Part shown: positions 26,800-34,563 of the stretch, piece by piece
Layout of the letters: each line of letters starts with the position of its first letter
Position numbering within the stretch: the first letter of the stretch is position 1
DNA from: Dokdonella_A sp963758365
GTDB lineage: Bacteria; Pseudomonadota; Gammaproteobacteria; Xanthomonadales; Rhodanobacteraceae
Reading direction: 5' to 3'
Assembly (NCBI GenBank): GCA_963758365.1
Contig: CAVWVB010000001.1
Location: 310,001-374,000 of the forward strand
Length of the DNA: 64,000 nucleotides
Program-made: the position numbers and the translations under genes
The notes under the pieces: model-generated
What the model was told of the DNA's origin: nothing
The model's database searches: none
Seen by the model: the letters and a program-made list of their open reading frames with translations, nothing else

Positions 26800-27612
26800 T
26801 CAGGCGATCGTGCCATCCGGCGGGCTCGACGCCGACGCATGTCGCCTGCGCGGAATGCGTCCGGCGCGGAATGCTGCGCGACCGGCTTCGACGGCGCATC
26901 TCATCGCATGCGCCATCAGCACCGGGTCGCGGGCACCGGCGATTGCGGTATTCATGAGCACGCCGTCGCAACCGAGTTCCATCGCGATTGCGGCGTCGGA
27001 CGCGGTGCCGACACCCGCATCGACGAGGATCGGCACGTTCGCGTTCTCGACGATCTCGAGCAGGTTGTAGCGATTCTGGATGCCGAGTCCGGAGCCGATC
27101 GGTGCCGCCAGCGGCATCACCGCGACGCAGCCGATCTCCTCGAGGCGTCTGGCAAGGATCGGATCGTCCGAGGTGTAGACCATGACCGCGAATCCTTCCC
27201 TGACCAGGGTTTCGGCGGCGGCGAGCGTCTGCACGACATCGGGGAACAGCGTCTTGCGGTCGCCGAGTACTTCGAGCTTCACCAGGGTCTGCCCGTCGAG
27301 CAGTTCGCGCGCCAGTCGGCACGTGCGCACCGCGTCTTCGGCCGAGTAGCAGCCCGCAGTGTTGGGAAGGATCGTGTAGCGATCAGGCGGAAGCACGTCG
27401 AGCAGGTTCGGTTCGCCCGCGTTCTGGCCGATATTGGTGCGCCGGATCGCCACGGTCACGATCTCGGCAGCCGAGGCCTCGGTGGCGCGCCGCGTCTCTT
27501 CGAGATCCCGGAACTTGCCGGTGCCGGTGAGCAGCCGTGAACGGTAGGACTTGCCCGCAATGACCAGCGGATCGGTGTCGGTATCGAGCGTGGAATGTGC
27601 GAGGGCGGTCAT
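26800..27612 (-). CDS. thiG: Thiazole synthase
   Basis: A 270-residue TIM-barrel enzyme that joins deoxyxylulose phosphate, dehydroglycine and ThiS thiocarboxylate to form the thiamine thiazole. Signatures are SRLLTGTGKFRDLEET, NTAGCYSAEDAVRT, the imine lysine in TLVKLEVLGD, and PILVDAGVGTASDAAIAMEL. The start at 27612 fits family length; the ribosome site is weak. It is followed at once by trmB but is separated from thiS by a 302-base repeat-bearing gap. Confidence 0.96.
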   Translation of the reverse strand: MTALAHSTLDTDTDPLVIAGKSYRSRLLTGTGKFRDLEETRRATEASAAEIVTVAIRRTNIGQNAGEPNLLDVLPPDRYTILPNTAGCYSAEDAVRTCRLARELLDGQTLVKLEVLGDRKTLFPDVVQTLAAAETLVREGFAVMVYTSDDPILARRLEEIGCVAVMPLAAPIGSGLGIQNRYNLLEIVENANVPILVDAGVGTASDAAIAMELGCDGVLMNTAIAGARDPVLMAHAMRCAVEAGRAAFRAGRIPRRRHASASSPPDGTIA

Positions 27613-27750
27613 GATTCGTGGCGGCAATGGATTGGCGAGTTCCCGGTTGCCCATTATCGCCCACCCGGCACGGCGCGGCGATGCGGTCACGCGGACTTCA
27701 AAGCTTCGGAGATCGCGTCCCCGCGTCGTGCGGCGGGCGTCGTCGCCATA

Positions 27751-27782
27751 TGCGATGCCCGATGGCATCGCATCGACGAGGC
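27751..27782. repeat. 32-bp palindromic repeat, copy A
   Basis: Contains ATGCGATGCC and GGCATCGCAT around a CGAT centre (the first A is at 27750), followed by CGACGAGGC. It is identical to 27880-27911, 129 bases away. Confidence 0.88.
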
Positions 27783-27803
27783 TGCGCTCGCTGCGCTCGC
27801 GAC

Positions 27804-27847
27804 CGTTGCCGGCCTCGCGCATTCTGCGCTCGTCGGGCAACCCGGCC
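27804..27847. repeat. Dispersed element related to 10313-10355
   Basis: This segment has the order CGTTGCC, CTCGCGC, TTC, CGCTCG and GCAACCCGGCC, seen also at 10313-10355 and again at 10546-10588. GTTGCC and GGCAAC are inverted ends. It may be a degenerate intergenic repeat family. Confidence 0.5.
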
Positions 27848-27879
27848 CTCGGCTCCTGCCTCGTGCGTTCGTCGCCTCA

Positions 27880-27911
27880 TGCGATGCCCGATGGCATCGC
27901 ATCGACGAGGC
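27880..27911. repeat. 32-bp palindromic repeat, copy B
   Basis: Identical to copy A at 27751-27782 and in the same orientation. It ends three bases before the thiS stop codon, so transcripts of thiS-thiG would carry both hairpins. Confidence 0.88.
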
Positions 27912-27914
27912 GCC

Positions 27915-28115
27915 TCACCCCCCGCCGATCGCGTGGACGATTTCGATGCGGTCATCCGGCTGCAGCCGATGCCCGGCGTGCCGGCTGCGCGGAATGATCT
28001 CGCGATTGATCTCCACGGCCACGCGGCGACCCGCGTAGGCGGAGCCCTCGAGCAGTTGTGCAAGTGTGGTCGACGCATCGACCAACTGCTCGGCGCCGTT
28101 CAAGACGACTTTCAT
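27915..28115 (-). CDS. thiS: Sulfur carrier protein ThiS
   Basis: A 66-residue ubiquitin-like carrier. It begins MKVVLNGAEQLVDASTTLAQ, has VAVEINREIIPRSRHAG in the middle, and ends EIVHAIGGG. The C-terminal glycines are adenylated and thiocarboxylated before sulfur transfer to ThiG. The usual ending is two glycines; three are seen here. No TPP riboswitch was recognised in the short upstream region, which adjoins the end of the DUF6600 gene. Confidence 0.93.
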   Translation of the reverse strand: MKVVLNGAEQLVDASTTLAQLLEGSAYAGRRVAVEINREIIPRSRHAGHRLQPDDRIEIVHAIGGG

Positions 28116-28165
28116 CGCGCGGCGCCCGCCGTGACCCTGATTCGGCCGGACCGTCGTCGCAGAAA

Positions 28166-28192
28166 CCGACGCAGCGCATCGCGCGGCGTCGG
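28166..28192 (-). terminator. Possible terminator of the DUF6600 gene
   Basis: CCGACGC and GCGTCGG form a stem. Read on the minus strand it is followed by TTTCTG, a weak T-tract. It lies between the DUF6600 stop and the thiS start. Confidence 0.35.
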
Positions 28193-28211
28193 CCTGCCCT
28201 GTCGACCGGAG

Positions 28212-30551
28212 TCAGCGGCGACCGTGATCGTCATCGTTGCCGTCATCCTTCTTGTCCTGCGCACGGCGCTGCTTCGGCTGCTCGCGTTGCTGCGGCTGCG
28301 GTTGCACGCGCGGCTGCGGCTGCACGCGTTGCTGCGGCTGCACGCGTTGCTGCGGCTGCGCGCGTTGCACAGGCTGGGGCGGATTGCGGACCGGCGCCTC
28401 GCGCATCTCGCGCTGTTGCGGCATTTGCTGCGGCCGCGCCACCGGACGGGCCTCGCGCTGCTGCGGCATTTGCCGCGGCTGGGTCGCGGGGCGCGCATCC
28501 CGCTGCGGGACCTGACGCAACTGTGGCGCCTCGCGGACCGATCGCTGCGCGGGCGCTTCGTTGCGCTGCGGCGCGCGAATCGTCTCGCGCTGCCGCGGCG
28601 GCGCCTGCTCGCGCGTACCCGCCTGCGGCGCGATGCTGCGCGGTGCGGCGCGGGGCGTCGGTTCCACGTTGCGGCTGCCAGGATTCGTACCGCGCTGGAC
28701 CGGCGCCACCGTAGCGCGGGGTGTCGCGGTCCGTTCGCTCGCGGTGTCGCGCCCGGGCGCGCGATTGTTGCGCGGGGCAAAGCGCGAGGAGGGCAGTGCG
28801 GCACCCGTTGCGGGCTGCGTGCGCTCGTTCGTGCCACGCGGTGCCGGCATCCGCGCCGGCGGAGTGCGGCCGTTGCTCGCGGGCGTTTCACGGGACGGCA
28901 GCGTGCGCGCATTCGCAGGCTGGCCGCGCGAAACGGCGGCTGCGCCGCGGGCAGGCAACGGCTGCGGCTTGCCCGCATCCCGGCCCACGACCTGCACGCG
29001 CTCGCGTGCGGCGGACGAAACCTGTCCGGCCGGACGGCGGGCCGCAATCGCGTTCAACTCGCTGCGCTGCAGCGGCTGTGCGTTGTTCTTCTGGATCGCC
29101 TGCAGGCGCGTCGCGGTCGCCAGTGGGCGCGGGGGCGGCGCGGTGCGCGCGATCACGCGCCGGTCGAGAGTCGCCGCCGCGGGTGCAGCACGCCGGCCCG
29201 CGTTCGCGGCGACGAAGCTCGCACGCGTCGGTTCGATGCCGACCCGGCTCACAACCTGCGCCTGGCGCAGCTGCGCGGGCGTGACCTGCACGCGCGCGGC
29301 ATTGACCGCACGCCCGCCGCGGAACACGTCGCGCGGCACCGCGGTGACCGCCGAGGCATTCGTGCGATACGCATAATTGACGTTGCTGACCGGACGGCCA
29401 CGCGAATAGTCGTTGTATATGTTGGTGATGTGGGTATTGTTTATCACCGTCGTGTTGCGCACGTTGATGTTGGTGAAGTAGCCACGCGAAGCGCGGTACC
29501 ACGGCACGTACACGTCACGCGGTCCGAGCGGGAACCAGCCCACCGGGCCGCCGCCGCCGATCGAGACGCCCCATCCGCCGCCACCGACGAATGCGACCAG
29601 CGCGGGCGCGTAGAACGCGCGTGCACGCCGCTGGCCGGGACACCAGCCCCAGCGATTGCCGATGTAGGCCCAGCGTCCATAGTGGAACGGTGCGAAGCCC
29701 CACGCGTAATTGTCGACCCAGGTCCAGCCCCAGGGATCGATCCAGGCCCAATGGCCGGAGCGGTAGGGTGCCCAGCCGACCGAGACCGACGTCGGATACC
29801 AGACATTGCCGTACTCGGGGACGGTGCTCCAGGATCCGGCATCGTCGAGATCCGCATAGCCGATCACGTCCGGCGAGACATAGCGGCTCGATACGGAGCG
29901 CGCGAAGCGCGCATCGCGCGAGTCGACCCAGCGGTCGAAGTCGTCCGCGCGCGGCAGATCCAGCACCTCGTAGTCGCGCAATGCGGAGTCGTTGAAGCGG
30001 TACGAGCTGCCCGCGCGCACGCTGTAGCTCGCGTTGTTCTCGCCGTACACGTCGCCGGCCCCGTCGAACACCGTGACCATCGTCGAGTTGCCGTTCGGGT
30101 CGATGTCGATCCGGTATTCACCCGGCTGATTCACGACGAACGCGAGCGTCGGCGTATCCACCTCGTAGGATTGTCCAGCCCCCAGACTGCGCACTCGCAG
30201 GTTCATCACGCCGCCGGTCAGCTCGAGCTGGGCGGTCTGGTCGTCGAGGTTGAGCAGGTTGAACGCCGAGCGGTCGTCCAGGCGAATCACCGCCTCGCCG
30301 ATCTCGAGTTCGACGCGTGAATCGCGGTCGGTATAGAGCTTGTCGCCGGTGATCAGCGGCCGGTTGAGCGACGCCTCCACCCAGCCGTCGTCGCCGGCTG
30401 GCTGGAAGCTTACGCTGCCGCCGAGGTAACCGATGCGGGCCACCCGGTCAGGTGGGTCGACGTCCGCGCGCGCCGTGCCGGCGCATGCGCCGAGCGTCAC
30501 CAGCAGGACCGCTGCGAACCAGCCGCGCGGAACAAGGGTCATCGTCTGCAT
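28212..30551 (-). CDS. Exported FecR/DUF6600 protein with Q/P/R-rich tail
   Basis: A 779-residue exported protein. The start at 30551 has AGGAG seven bases upstream and begins a signal peptide ending near TARAD; a possible lipobox LGAC lies within it. Residues about 35-200 form a FecR-like beta domain (ARIGYLGGSVSFQPAGDDGW). Residues 220-360 are rich in Trp, Tyr and Gly (GHWAWIDPWGWTWVDNYAWG), as in DUF6600 proteins. The last 350 residues are a disordered Arg/Pro/Gln/Ala tail with six-residue repeats. The role is unknown; envelope location is inferred. The plus-strand 900-codon frame opposite is a composition artefact. Confidence 0.8.
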   Translation of the reverse strand: MQTMTLVPRGWFAAVLLVTLGACAGTARADVDPPDRVARIGYLGGSVSFQPAGDDGWVEASLNRPLITGDKLYTDRDSRVELEIGEAVIRLDDRSAFNLLNLDDQTAQLELTGGVMNLRVRSLGAGQSYEVDTPTLAFVVNQPGEYRIDIDPNGNSTMVTVFDGAGDVYGENNASYSVRAGSSYRFNDSALRDYEVLDLPRADDFDRWVDSRDARFARSVSSRYVSPDVIGYADLDDAGSWSTVPEYGNVWYPTSVSVGWAPYRSGHWAWIDPWGWTWVDNYAWGFAPFHYGRWAYIGNRWGWCPGQRRARAFYAPALVAFVGGGGWGVSIGGGGPVGWFPLGPRDVYVPWYRASRGYFTNINVRNTTVINNTHITNIYNDYSRGRPVSNVNYAYRTNASAVTAVPRDVFRGGRAVNAARVQVTPAQLRQAQVVSRVGIEPTRASFVAANAGRRAAPAAATLDRRVIARTAPPPRPLATATRLQAIQKNNAQPLQRSELNAIAARRPAGQVSSAARERVQVVGRDAGKPQPLPARGAAAVSRGQPANARTLPSRETPASNGRTPPARMPAPRGTNERTQPATGAALPSSRFAPRNNRAPGRDTASERTATPRATVAPVQRGTNPGSRNVEPTPRAAPRSIAPQAGTREQAPPRQRETIRAPQRNEAPAQRSVREAPQLRQVPQRDARPATQPRQMPQQREARPVARPQQMPQQREMREAPVRNPPQPVQRAQPQQRVQPQQRVQPQPRVQPQPQQREQPKQRRAQDKKDDGNDDDHGRR
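28293..28364. repeat. 18-bp coding tandem repeat
   Basis: Four 18-base units encode RAQPQQ or RVQPQ(Q/P) near the end of the DUF6600 protein. Copy number could vary between strains by slippage. Confidence 0.8.
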
Positions 30552-30810
30552 AGCCAATCTCCTGACGCCTACACCAGACCTGGTCGCGGTGGGATTCTCC
30601 CCGTCGCCGCCCAGACTGGCAGGCTGCCACCATAACAGCGCAGTTTCGCTGAACAAGGACTTTCCGCGGTTTCGGCTTTGCGATTCCTTACCTGTCGCAT
30701 GCGGCTGCGCCAGCCGGCGGCCCCATCTTGTCCGGCCGCAGCGGCACCGCTACCCTGTCGCGGCGACGCGTCAGGCCGCGCCGCGGCCGCCGATGGCCGG
30801 CATTCCGCGG

Positions 30811-30884
30811 GCGGGTGTAGCTCAATGGCAGAGCTGTAGCTTCCCAAGCTACTGACGAGGGTTCGATTCCCTTCACCCGCTCCA
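30811..30884 (+). tRNA. tRNA-Gly (anticodon CCC)
   Basis: A complete cloverleaf. The acceptor stem is GCGGGTG with CACCCGC. The D stem is GCTC with GAGC. The anticodon stem is GTAGC with GCTAC around TTCCCAA (anticodon CCC, codon GGG). The T arm is GAGGG, TTCGATT, CCCTT. The discriminator is T and CCA is encoded. No integrated element abuts its 3' end. Confidence 0.97.
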
Positions 30885-31183
30885 TCCGGGCATCGAGGCC
30901 GGAAGACATGCGCAGTTGCCTGGAATATCCGTGACACTTCATTCGAACCGGCCGCAGACGATCCCTTCGCCGCGGGCTTCGCGATGCACCCGACGAGACG
31001 CCATACGACCCGCTGTTGGCGCTGCCGGCAGCAGCGGGTGAAATCAATCCGGGAGAGTGGCGCGCCATGCCGGGCGCGCGAGCCGGATGCAATCTGCTCG
31101 ACGCACCGCTGCATCGGGCGCCGGCATTCCTGCATGCATCCGCGGTCATCGCCGCGGGTGGACGCGACTACCGGAAGATGCGC

Positions 31184-32080
31184 ATGAAAATCGCGATCCT
31201 GTCGCGCAACGCGCGCCTCTACTCGACGCGCCGCCTGGTCGAGGCGGCGCGGTCACGCGGTCACAGCGTGCGCGTACTCGACCCGCTGCGATGCTACATG
31301 CGCATCTCCGCGGGCGCATTCGAGATTCACTGCAAGGGCAAGGTCCTGCGCGGATTCGATGCGCTGATTCCGCGCATCGGCGCGTCGATCACGTTCTATG
31401 GCGCGGCCGTGGTGCGTCAGTTCGAGATGATGGGCGTCTATACGCCGAACAGCGCCGACGCAATCCTGCGCGCGCGCGACAAGCTGCGCTCGATGCAACT
31501 GCTCGCACGCGAGGGAATCATGCTGCCGATCACCGTGTTCGGCGACAATCCGGACGATACGCACGATCTGCTCACGATGCTCGGCGAGCCTCCGCACGTG
31601 ATCAAGCTCAACGAGGGTGCGCAGGGTCAGGGGGTGCTGCTCGCCGAGAAACGCGCGGCCGCACAGGGAATGATCGAGGCGTTCCGAAGCCTGTACGCAA
31701 ATTTCATCGTGCAGGAATTCATCGGCGAGGCCGAAGGTTCGGATGTTCGTTGCTTCGTCGTCGGCGGCAAGGTCGTCGCCGCGATGCAGCGCACGGCGTC
31801 CGATGGCGACTTTCGCGCCAACATCCATCGCGGCGGCAGCGCGCACGCGGTCACCCTGTCCCGCGACGAGAACGAGATAGCTGTGCGTGCTGCGCGCCTG
31901 ATGGGTCTCGGGATTGCCGGCGTCGACCTGCTGCGCTCGGTGCGCGGCCCGCTGGTGCTCGAGGTCAACTCCTCGCCCGGGCTCGAAGGCATCGAAGGCG
32001 CGAGCGGTGTCGACGTGGCCGATGCGGTGATTGCCTACGTCGGCCGCCGCGTACGTAGGACGCCGCAGCGGGCGCGCTGA
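31184..32080 (+). CDS. rimK: RimK-family ATP-grasp ligase
   Basis: A 298-residue ATP-grasp enzyme that adds glutamate to the ribosomal protein S6 C-terminus in E. coli. The N-terminus MKIAILSRNARLYSTRRLVE is very close to RimK. ATP-binding segments are FIVQEFIGEAEGSDVRCFVV, RTASDGDFRANIHRGG, and VLEVNSSPGLEGIEGASG. The start at 31184 is chosen for GGAAG six bases upstream and for family alignment. No rpsF or zinc-protease neighbour is present. It appears to be a single-gene unit. Confidence 0.93.
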   Translation: MKIAILSRNARLYSTRRLVEAARSRGHSVRVLDPLRCYMRISAGAFEIHCKGKVLRGFDALIPRIGASITFYGAAVVRQFEMMGVYTPNSADAILRARDKLRSMQLLAREGIMLPITVFGDNPDDTHDLLTMLGEPPHVIKLNEGAQGQGVLLAEKRAAAQGMIEAFRSLYANFIVQEFIGEAEGSDVRCFVVGGKVVAAMQRTASDGDFRANIHRGGSAHAVTLSRDENEIAVRAARLMGLGIAGVDLLRSVRGPLVLEVNSSPGLEGIEGASGVDVADAVIAYVGRRVRRTPQRAR

Positions 32081-32099
32081 TCGGGATCGTCGGGCGCTG

Positions 32100-32140
32100 T
32101 TGACATGTCCTTCGTGCAATACTACGATTCTATTCGTAGT
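32100..32140 (+). promoter_or_regulatory. Strong promoter with overlapping palindrome
   Basis: TTGACA at 32100 and TACGAT at 32123 are 17 bases apart. The palindrome ACTACGA, TTCTAT, TCGTAGT spans 32121-32140, right over the -10 element, as an operator would. Transcription from here would reach the first exported paralog after a leader of about 140 bases. Confidence 0.65.
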
Positions 32141-32274
32141 CATGCCGACGGCCGCTGCGCGGTTCAGCAGGGTGACGGTTCCGTCGGCGCGTTCCCCGCA
32201 AGCGCGTCAGCGGCCTGCACCGGCCCGTGCTCATGTGGCTTGTCGGCGGGTATTCCTTAAGGGAGGGCAGACCA

Positions 32275-32787
32275 GTGATCCGATCCATATTCATTGCGTT
32301 GACGGCTTTAGCGTGCTGCACGCTGGCGTCTGCAAGCGAAAAGGTCGAAAAGGTCGTTTCGGCCGATACGGCTGCGAAGTTCACGCTGCTGGCCGCGCAC
32401 ATCAGAAGCGAAATGGAGGAAGGCGGTCGCTACGAATACATCACCGGGCGCAGCCGCCAGGAAGTCGACGACGGACTCGACAGGATGGCCGCGATGATCG
32501 GCGCGCGCGGCTCGGTCGATGCGATGAGCAACCAGGAGAAGGTGGCCCTGTTCAACGTGCAGGAGAAGGTCAACGGCCTGCTCGCCCAGAATGCGAGTGA
32601 TCGCCTCGTATGCCGGCGCGAGAAGCCGGTCGGCTCGAACATCCCGATGAACATTTGCCACACGGTCGCCGAACTGCGCGCGAGCGACACGGACGGGAAA
32701 CGGATCATGGGTGAGCTCAGGGACCAGGCGATGGCGCGGCGTGCTGCAGCCATCGGTGATCATGGCACCGTGGGGCCGCAGCGTTGA
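32275..32787 (+). CDS. Exported small protein, paralog 1 of 3
   Basis: A 170-residue secreted protein. The GTG start at 32275 lies just after GGGAGGGCAG. The signal peptide is MIRSIFIALTALACCTLASA. The mature part has the conserved core SADTAAKF, RSEMEEGGRYEYITG, MAAMIGARGSV, LFNVQEKVNGLLAQNASDRL, and a C-x(n)-C pair (LVCRREKPVGSN, then NICHTVAELR) that could form a disulfide. No known domain is recognised, though similar proteins seem common in Xanthomonadales. It is nearly identical to paralog 2 over the core. Confidence 0.75.
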   Translation: MIRSIFIALTALACCTLASASEKVEKVVSADTAAKFTLLAAHIRSEMEEGGRYEYITGRSRQEVDDGLDRMAAMIGARGSVDAMSNQEKVALFNVQEKVNGLLAQNASDRLVCRREKPVGSNIPMNICHTVAELRASDTDGKRIMGELRDQAMARRAAAIGDHGTVGPQR

Positions 32788-32916
32788 ACGGCAATGGGCA
32801 GTAGAGGTTCATGCTGCCCGGCCCGGTGCAGCGGCAATTATCAAACGACGATCGCGCACGCGATTGCTGATGCGAGCCCCAGGCTTGCTCGTGTCACTCG
32901 AGGAGGGAAGGAAAAA

Positions 32917-33438
32917 ATGAGAACGGTTATTTTGTTGGCCATCGTTGGCCTCTTCTTCCTCGCGCCGCTCGCGATCGCGGAACAGGATGTCGAGCAGGTC
33001 GTTTCGGCCGATACGGCCGCGAAGTTCGAGCCGCTGGCCGCGCACGTCAGAAGCGAGATGGAGGAGGGCGGCCGCTACGAATACATCACCGGGCGCAGCC
33101 GCCAGGAAGTCAACGACGGACTCGATGAGATGGCCGCGATGATCGGCGCGCGCGGCTCGGTCCATGCGATGAGCGCGCAGGAGAAGGTGGCCCTGTTCAA
33201 CGTGCAGGAGAAGGTCAACGGCCTGCTCGCCCAGAATGCGAGTGATCGCCTCGTATGCCGACGCGAGAAGCCGGTCGGCTCGAATATCTCGATGAACATT
33301 TGCCACACGGTCGCCGAACTGCGCGCGAGCGACAGGAACGGGCAGGCATTCATGGAGGACGTCAGGCAGCAGGGCGTGGGAGGTCGCGCCGGCAGCCTCA
33401 ACCAGAGATTTACCGGCAATGATCTGGGCGGGCACTGA
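32917..33438 (+). CDS. Exported small protein, paralog 2 of 3
   Basis: A 173-residue protein. AGGAGGGAAGG precedes ATG 32917. The signal peptide is MRTVILLAIVGLFFLAPLAI with cleavage near AIAEQ. From VVSADTAAKF to ELRASD it differs from paralog 1 at only eight of 112 residues, whereas signal peptides and C-terminal tails are unrelated. That mosaic pattern suggests recent duplication or gene conversion of the core. Function is unknown; the two conserved cysteines are kept. Confidence 0.75.
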   Translation: MRTVILLAIVGLFFLAPLAIAEQDVEQVVSADTAAKFEPLAAHVRSEMEEGGRYEYITGRSRQEVNDGLDEMAAMIGARGSVHAMSAQEKVALFNVQEKVNGLLAQNASDRLVCRREKPVGSNISMNICHTVAELRASDRNGQAFMEDVRQQGVGGRAGSLNQRFTGNDLGGH

Positions 33439-33578
33439 GCCCGCCATCGTCTGTCGGGTGAGTAAGAGGGTCGACCCGGTCACCGGCCGGTGGCAATGGG
33501 CAACGGCAGAGTGGACAGGCCGGGCGGATGCGGCAGGTCGATTCCAGCGTTTTTCACATAAATAGAGGAATTGCTCAC

Positions 33579-34100
33579 GTGAATTCGGTATGCAGGTATG
33601 TTCGGCAGATGTGGGTTTGCGGTTTCCTGGTGATTGCGGCGGCCATCGCCCTGGCGACGCCGCTTGCGGCGAAGGAACCCGAAAAGGCGGTCGCGGCCGA
33701 TACTGCCGAGAAGTTCGCGCCGCTGGCCACGACCATTCGCCACGAAATGGAACCTGGTGGTCGTTACGAATTCATCGGCAGTCGCGACAAGCGGGCCGTC
33801 GACGACGAACTCGACCAGATGGCGGCCCTGCTGGCGAAGAGCGGTTCGGTCGCCGCGATGGGCGACAAGGATCGTCTCGCGCTGTTCAACGCCCAGGAAA
33901 AGGTCAATGGCGTGCTTGCGCGCAATGCCAGCGACCGCCTGATCTGCACGAACGAGGCCCCGGTCGGGTCGCATCTGCCGGTCAAGACCTGCCGCACCTA
34001 CGGTGACATCGCACGCAACCGCGCGGATTCGAACCGCCAGTTCGGCGAACTCAACGATGCGGCCAGGGCCCGCGACGCGGCCAATCGCACGGGACGCTGA
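33579..34100 (+). CDS. Exported small protein, paralog 3 of 3
   Basis: A 173-residue protein. A GTG start at 33579 follows GAGGA and gives a signal peptide, with VCGFLVIAAAIALATPLAAK as its core; ATG 33609 is an alternative. The core is more diverged (ADTAEKFAPLA, MEPGGRYEFIGS, LFNAQEKVNGVLARNASDRL, ICTNEAPVGSHLPVKTCRTY), but both cysteines and the PVGS motif remain. It may be the older, ancestral type. It lies just upstream of blaI, so co-regulation is possible. Confidence 0.72.
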   Translation: MNSVCRYVRQMWVCGFLVIAAAIALATPLAAKEPEKAVAADTAEKFAPLATTIRHEMEPGGRYEFIGSRDKRAVDDELDQMAALLAKSGSVAAMGDKDRLALFNAQEKVNGVLARNASDRLICTNEAPVGSHLPVKTCRTYGDIARNRADSNRQFGELNDAARARDAANRTGR

Positions 34101-34105
34101 TTTGC

Positions 34106-34119
34106 GCTACATTTTTGCA
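34106..34119 (+). promoter_or_regulatory. Possible BlaI-type operator
   Basis: CTACA and TGCAG flank TTTT, a one-mismatch version of the TACA/TGTA dyads bound by BlaI/MecI repressors, located about 45 bases before blaI. The match is weak. Confidence 0.3.
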
Positions 34120-34161
34120 GGTCGTCTGATCGACGTGTCCGAATGATCCGAGGGTCGACGC

Positions 34162-34563
34162 ATGCCACGCAAGCCAAAGACCGCTTCAAGACCGACGACA
34201 GCCGAACTCGCGATTCTCGATGTGCTCTGGGATCGCGGTGGCTGCACGGTGAGGGACGTTCACGAGGTTGTCTGCCGGGATGGTGAAACCGGCTACACCA
34301 CCACCTTGAAGCTGCTGCAGATCATGCATGCCAAGGGTCTCGTCGAACGCGATGATTCGGAACGCGCGCATGTCTACAGCGCCGCGGTAAGCAAGGAGCG
34401 TACGCAGCGGCATTTCCTTGCCGACATCGTGCAACGCGTGTTCGATGGCTCCGCCTCGCAGCTCGTGCTGCACGCGCTCGGCGGCCGGCATCGCACGACG
34501 CGCGAGGAACTGGACGAGATCCGGGCGCTGCTGGACAAGCTCGATCAGGAAGCACGGCCATGA
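34162..34563 (+). CDS. BlaI/MecI/CopY family repressor
   Basis: A 133-residue winged-helix repressor. Typical segments are TTAELAILDVLWDRGGCTVR, then TTTLKLLQIMHAKGLVERD, and a C-terminal dimerisation helix region (LADIVQRVFDGSASQLVLH). Members are inactivated by cleavage or induced by a partner M56 sensor protease. The stop overlaps the M56 gene by four bases, matching the classical BlaI-BlaR1 arrangement. No beta-lactamase gene lies nearby, so the target must be elsewhere or is the adjacent paralogs. Confidence 0.92.
   Translation: MPRKPKTASRPTTAELAILDVLWDRGGCTVRDVHEVVCRDGETGYTTTLKLLQIMHAKGLVERDDSERAHVYSAAVSKERTQRHFLADIVQRVFDGSASQLVLHALGGRHRTTREELDEIRALLDKLDQEARP

Larger units (their letters stand above)
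27613..27914. other. Repeat-bearing gap between thiS and thiG
   Basis: This 302-base interval separates two genes that are usually adjacent. It holds two copies of a 32-bp repeat with an internal palindrome and, between them, a segment related to the repeat beside the macrodomain gene. No convincing coding frame was found. Confidence 0.7.

Noticed and set aside
28116..28211. TPP riboswitch before thiS
   Set aside because: No CUGAGA-type core or thi-box pattern is present in this short interval.
27618..30320. A 900-codon plus-strand frame opposite thiG, thiS and the DUF6600 gene
   Set aside because: It crosses three supported minus-strand genes and has the Arg/Leu/Ala bias of a GC-driven shadow frame.
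30885..31183. Possible integration site or gene between tRNA-Gly and rimK
   Set aside because: No duplicated tRNA 3' end, integrase or convincing frame is visible in these 299 bases.
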